This document shows positions 62,046-64,000 of a DNA stretch of 64,000 nucleotides, in pieces. Below the pieces are notes generated by a model. The model worked only from the letters and a program-made list of their open reading frames with translations. It ran no database searches and was not told the origin of the DNA. A program made the translations under genes and the position numbers. Each line of letters begins with the position of its first letter. The stretch's first letter is position 1. Location: positions 1 to 64,000 of the forward strand of contig SHWE01000001.1 in assembly GCA_009693985.1 (NCBI GenBank), given 5' to 3'. The DNA comes from Alphaproteobacteria bacterium. Its GTDB lineage: Bacteria; Pseudomonadota; Alphaproteobacteria; Micropepsales; Micropepsaceae.

Positions 62046-63326
62046 ATGCGTGTTCTCCGCTCCGCTTGCCTCGCCGCGAGTCTCATGCTGTCGGGTTCGA
62101 TGCTTGCCGCGCCGGCGCCGGCAACGGCGCCCACCGCCGCTGCGGTGCTGACCTCCTATGGCGATATCGCGCGCGCGATGTATGAGGATTCGCTCGCCAC
62201 CGCCAGGGCGTTGCAGGTGGCGGTCAACGCCTTCCTCGCCAATCCCACGCCGGCGACGCTGACGGCCGCGAAGAACGCCTGGAAGGCCGCACGCGTGCCT
62301 TACATGCAGACGGAGGTCTACCGCTTCGGCAATGTCGCGGTCGATGAATGGGAAGGCAAGGTGAACGCCTGGCCGCTGGATGAGGGGTTGATCGATTACG
62401 TCGCGACGTCCTACGGCACGACGTCCGACGAGAACCCGCTCTACACGCTGAACGTCATCGCGAAAAGGCAGATCCGCGTCGGCGCGCGGCAGGTGGACGC
62501 CACCACTATCAATGCGAACCTCTTGCGCAACCTGCAGGAAGCGCAAGGCGTCGAGGCCAATGTCGCAACCGGCTATCACGCCATCGAATTCCTGCTCTGG
62601 GGCCAGGATCTGCACGGCACAGGGCCGGGCGCGGGCGAACGTCCGGCGACCGACTTCAATGCGCGGGCCTGCACCAACGGCAATTGCGACCGTAGAGCCG
62701 CCTATTTGAGGACGGCGGTGGAGCTTCTGATCGCCGATTTGACCGAGATGACGGCGGACTGGGCACCGGGCGGCAAAGCGCGTGCGCAATTGGCGGCCAA
62801 GGGCGTCAATGGCGGGCTCGCGACCATCCTCACCGGCATCGGTAGCCTCTCTTACGGCGAGCTGGCGGGCGAGCGCATGAAGCTCGGCCTCATCCTGCAC
62901 GATCCCGAGGAGGAGCACGATTGCTTCTCCGACAACACGCACAACGCGCATTATTACGATCAGCTCGGCATGACCGGCATCTGGCGCGCCCGCTATACGC
63001 GCGCGAACGGGGCCGTGATGCAGGGCGCCTCCTTGCGCGATTACACGATGGCGCGCAACGCCGATGCCGCGCGCCGCATGGATGCGCGCATGGACGAGAC
63101 GCTCGCCAAGATCAAGCTGATGAAGGACACCGCCGATTCCGGGCGGATGGCCTACGACCAGATGATCGGCAGCAACAATGCCGCCGGCAACAAACTGGTG
63201 CAGGACTCCATCGACGCGTTGATCGCGCAGACGCGCGCCGATGAAGCCGTGGTCGCGGCGCTGGGCTTGAAGATCTCGGTCGAAGGATCGGACAGTCTCG
63301 ACAATCCCTCCGCTGTGGGCCCCTGA
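62046..63326 (+). CDS. Imelysin-family periplasmic iron-regulated protein
   Basis: ATG 62046 with AAAGGA upstream gives 426 residues. A signal peptide runs to about residue 22. The imelysin G-x-H-x-x-E motif is G176-Y-H178-A-I-E181, within VATGYHAIEFLLWGQDLHG. KNAWKAARVPYMQTEVYRFG near 76-95 and EEEHDCFSDNTHNAHYYDQ near 290 are further family blocks. Imelysins (IrpA/EfeO-like) bind iron or another metal in the periplasm. It sits seven bases ahead of a multicopper oxidase gene, suggesting a joint metal-uptake function. Confidence 0.9.
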   Translation: MRVLRSACLAASLMLSGSMLAAPAPATAPTAAAVLTSYGDIARAMYEDSLATARALQVAVNAFLANPTPATLTAAKNAWKAARVPYMQTEVYRFGNVAVDEWEGKVNAWPLDEGLIDYVATSYGTTSDENPLYTLNVIAKRQIRVGARQVDATTINANLLRNLQEAQGVEANVATGYHAIEFLLWGQDLHGTGPGAGERPATDFNARACTNGNCDRRAAYLRTAVELLIADLTEMTADWAPGGKARAQLAAKGVNGGLATILTGIGSLSYGELAGERMKLGLILHDPEEEHDCFSDNTHNAHYYDQLGMTGIWRARYTRANGAVMQGASLRDYTMARNADAARRMDARMDETLAKIKLMKDTADSGRMAYDQMIGSNNAAGNKLVQDSIDALIAQTRADEAVVAALGLKISVEGSDSLDNPSAVGP

Positions 63327-63333
63327 GGCATTG

Positions 63334-64000
63334 ATGCCGCCATTCCGTCCCGCTTTCACGCGCCGTGCCATTCTTGCAGGCGGCGCCGCGATACTGGCCG
63401 CGCCCCTCGTCGGGTGCAGCCAAAGCACCGTTCCGGTTGCGGGAGCACCGCCGGCTGGCCGCTTGCGCGAAACGCGCATCGGCGGGCAGGCGATCACGCT
63501 GACCGCACAGGAACACCCGCTCACCCTTGGCGGTCGATCGGGCGCGACGCCGACCTGGCTGTATGGCGAGGAGCTGTTTCCGGTCTTGCGTTTGAAGCGC
63601 GACGAAAGCCTCGAGGTCACGCTGCAAAACCAGCTCAGCGAACATACTTCGATCCATTGGCACGGGGTGCGCGTGCCCAATGCGATGGACGGCGTTCCCT
63701 ATGTGACGCAGATGCCGGTGAAGCCCGGCGAGAATTTCACCTATCGCTTCACGCCGCCCGGTTCGGGCACGTACTTCTTCCATCCCCATTGCAACACCTC
63801 CGTACAATTGGGACGCGGCCTGTCGGGCGTGCTGATCGTCGAAGACGGCGATCCCCAATATGACGACGACGTCGTCGTGGTGCTGAAGGATTGGCGCCTG
63901 GCGGAGGACGGCAGCTTCCTGCCGTTCCTGACGGCGGAAGGCGCGGGCCGCTCGGGCACCTATGGAACGCTGCGCACCGTCAACGGAATGGTGGCGCCGG
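63334..64000 (+). CDS. Multicopper oxidase, N-terminal part (cut by window end)
   Basis: The frame begins at ATG 63334 and is open to the last base; about 222 residues are visible. FTRRAILAGGAAILAAP is a Tat signal. The first cupredoxin domain has SIHWHGVRVPNAMDGV near residue 108 with the type 2/3 copper H-W-H-G motif, and GTYFFHPHCNTSVQLGRGLSGVLIVED near 148 with H-P-H. The remaining copper ligands lie outside the window. The class includes CopA-type copper detoxification oxidases and ferroxidases; the latter fits the adjacent imelysin gene. Confidence 0.9.
   Translation, partial: MPPFRPAFTRRAILAGGAAILAAPLVGCSQSTVPVAGAPPAGRLRETRIGGQAITLTAQEHPLTLGGRSGATPTWLYGEELFPVLRLKRDESLEVTLQNQLSEHTSIHWHGVRVPNAMDGVPYVTQMPVKPGENFTYRFTPPGSGTYFFHPHCNTSVQLGRGLSGVLIVEDGDPQYDDDVVVVLKDWRLAEDGSFLPFLTAEGAGRSGTYGTLRTVNGMVAP

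Noticed and set aside
61974-63680. Leftward open frame of 568 codons
   Set aside because: It is antisense to the imelysin and multicopper oxidase genes, both of which have diagnostic motifs; the frame itself is His/Arg/Gly-rich with no family pattern.

Overview
The window reads as chromosomal DNA of a high-GC alphaproteobacterium, possibly a soil or rhizosphere heterotroph. The pointers are a Sphingomonad/Rhizobiales-style protocatechuate 4,5-cleavage (lig) cluster, a thioredoxin reductase gene next to an Lrp/AsnC regulator, a possible Irr-type palindrome upstream of dps, an orphan Flp pilin, and many Tat-exported catabolic enzymes. The genus cannot be fixed from sequence reading alone. No rRNA, tRNA, CRISPR array, prophage or intact transposase was seen.

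Layout. 1-4.7 kb: a leftward DUF1592-type haem c protein cut by the window edge, a GlcG/HbpS-like secreted protein and a six-helix membrane protein. 4.9-10.9 kb: a large exported alpha/beta hydrolase, then a leftward five-gene operon of exported proteins (cupin, Tat hydrolase, DFSGVW protein, second Tat hydrolase, ModA-like binding protein). 11.2-18.1 kb: a rightward block with a Tat-exported thiamine-diphosphate enzyme, a cytochrome c, a bicupin, a TctC-type binding protein, a DUF1194 protein and an APC permease. 18.1-25.6 kb: a mixed region with a decayed AT-rich DUF2971 islet, an SMP-30 lactonase, a serine hydrolase gene broken by an amber codon, a second large hydrolase, a Flp pilin and an ornithine-cyclodeaminase-like gene.

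25.6-47.9 kb is the catabolic core. Two further bicupin paralogues, two fumarylacetoacetase-fold hydrolases, a 4,5-dihydroxyphthalate-decarboxylase-like protein, a class II aldolase-fold protein, a gentisate-dioxygenase-like cupin, two PcaD-like hydrolases and a phthalate-type Rieske oxygenase surround ligK-(DUF1932)-ligJ-ligI-ligA-ligB-ligC. An aldo/keto reductase, an M20 peptidase, a tartronate-semialdehyde-reductase-like enzyme and a glycerate kinase follow. The simplest reading is an aromatic acid, possibly a phthalate isomer, being hydroxylated and decarboxylated to protocatechuate. That would be opened by LigAB and taken through 2-pyrone-4,6-dicarboxylate to pyruvate and oxaloacetate. 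A gentisate-type branch may feed the fumarylpyruvate/FAH hydrolases. No 4-oxalomesaconate tautomerase, Rieske reductase, dihydrodiol dehydrogenase or dedicated regulator is visible.

48-64 kb is more housekeeping-like: aspartate aminotransferase, an EF-G paralogue lacking the usual switch-II histidine, Dps, a methyltransferase, MsrP, thioredoxin reductase, Lrp, an NHL protein, a Tat amidohydrolase, a GST/maleylacetoacetate-isomerase-like protein, an imelysin and the start of a multicopper oxidase.

The most notable observations are the Tat-exported ThDP enzyme beside a cytochrome c, the three bicupins embedded in different catabolic modules, the side-by-side decarboxylase candidates of unrelated folds, candidate IclR-, FNR- and Irr-type sites, and four or five genes interrupted by single in-frame stops or a frameshift.
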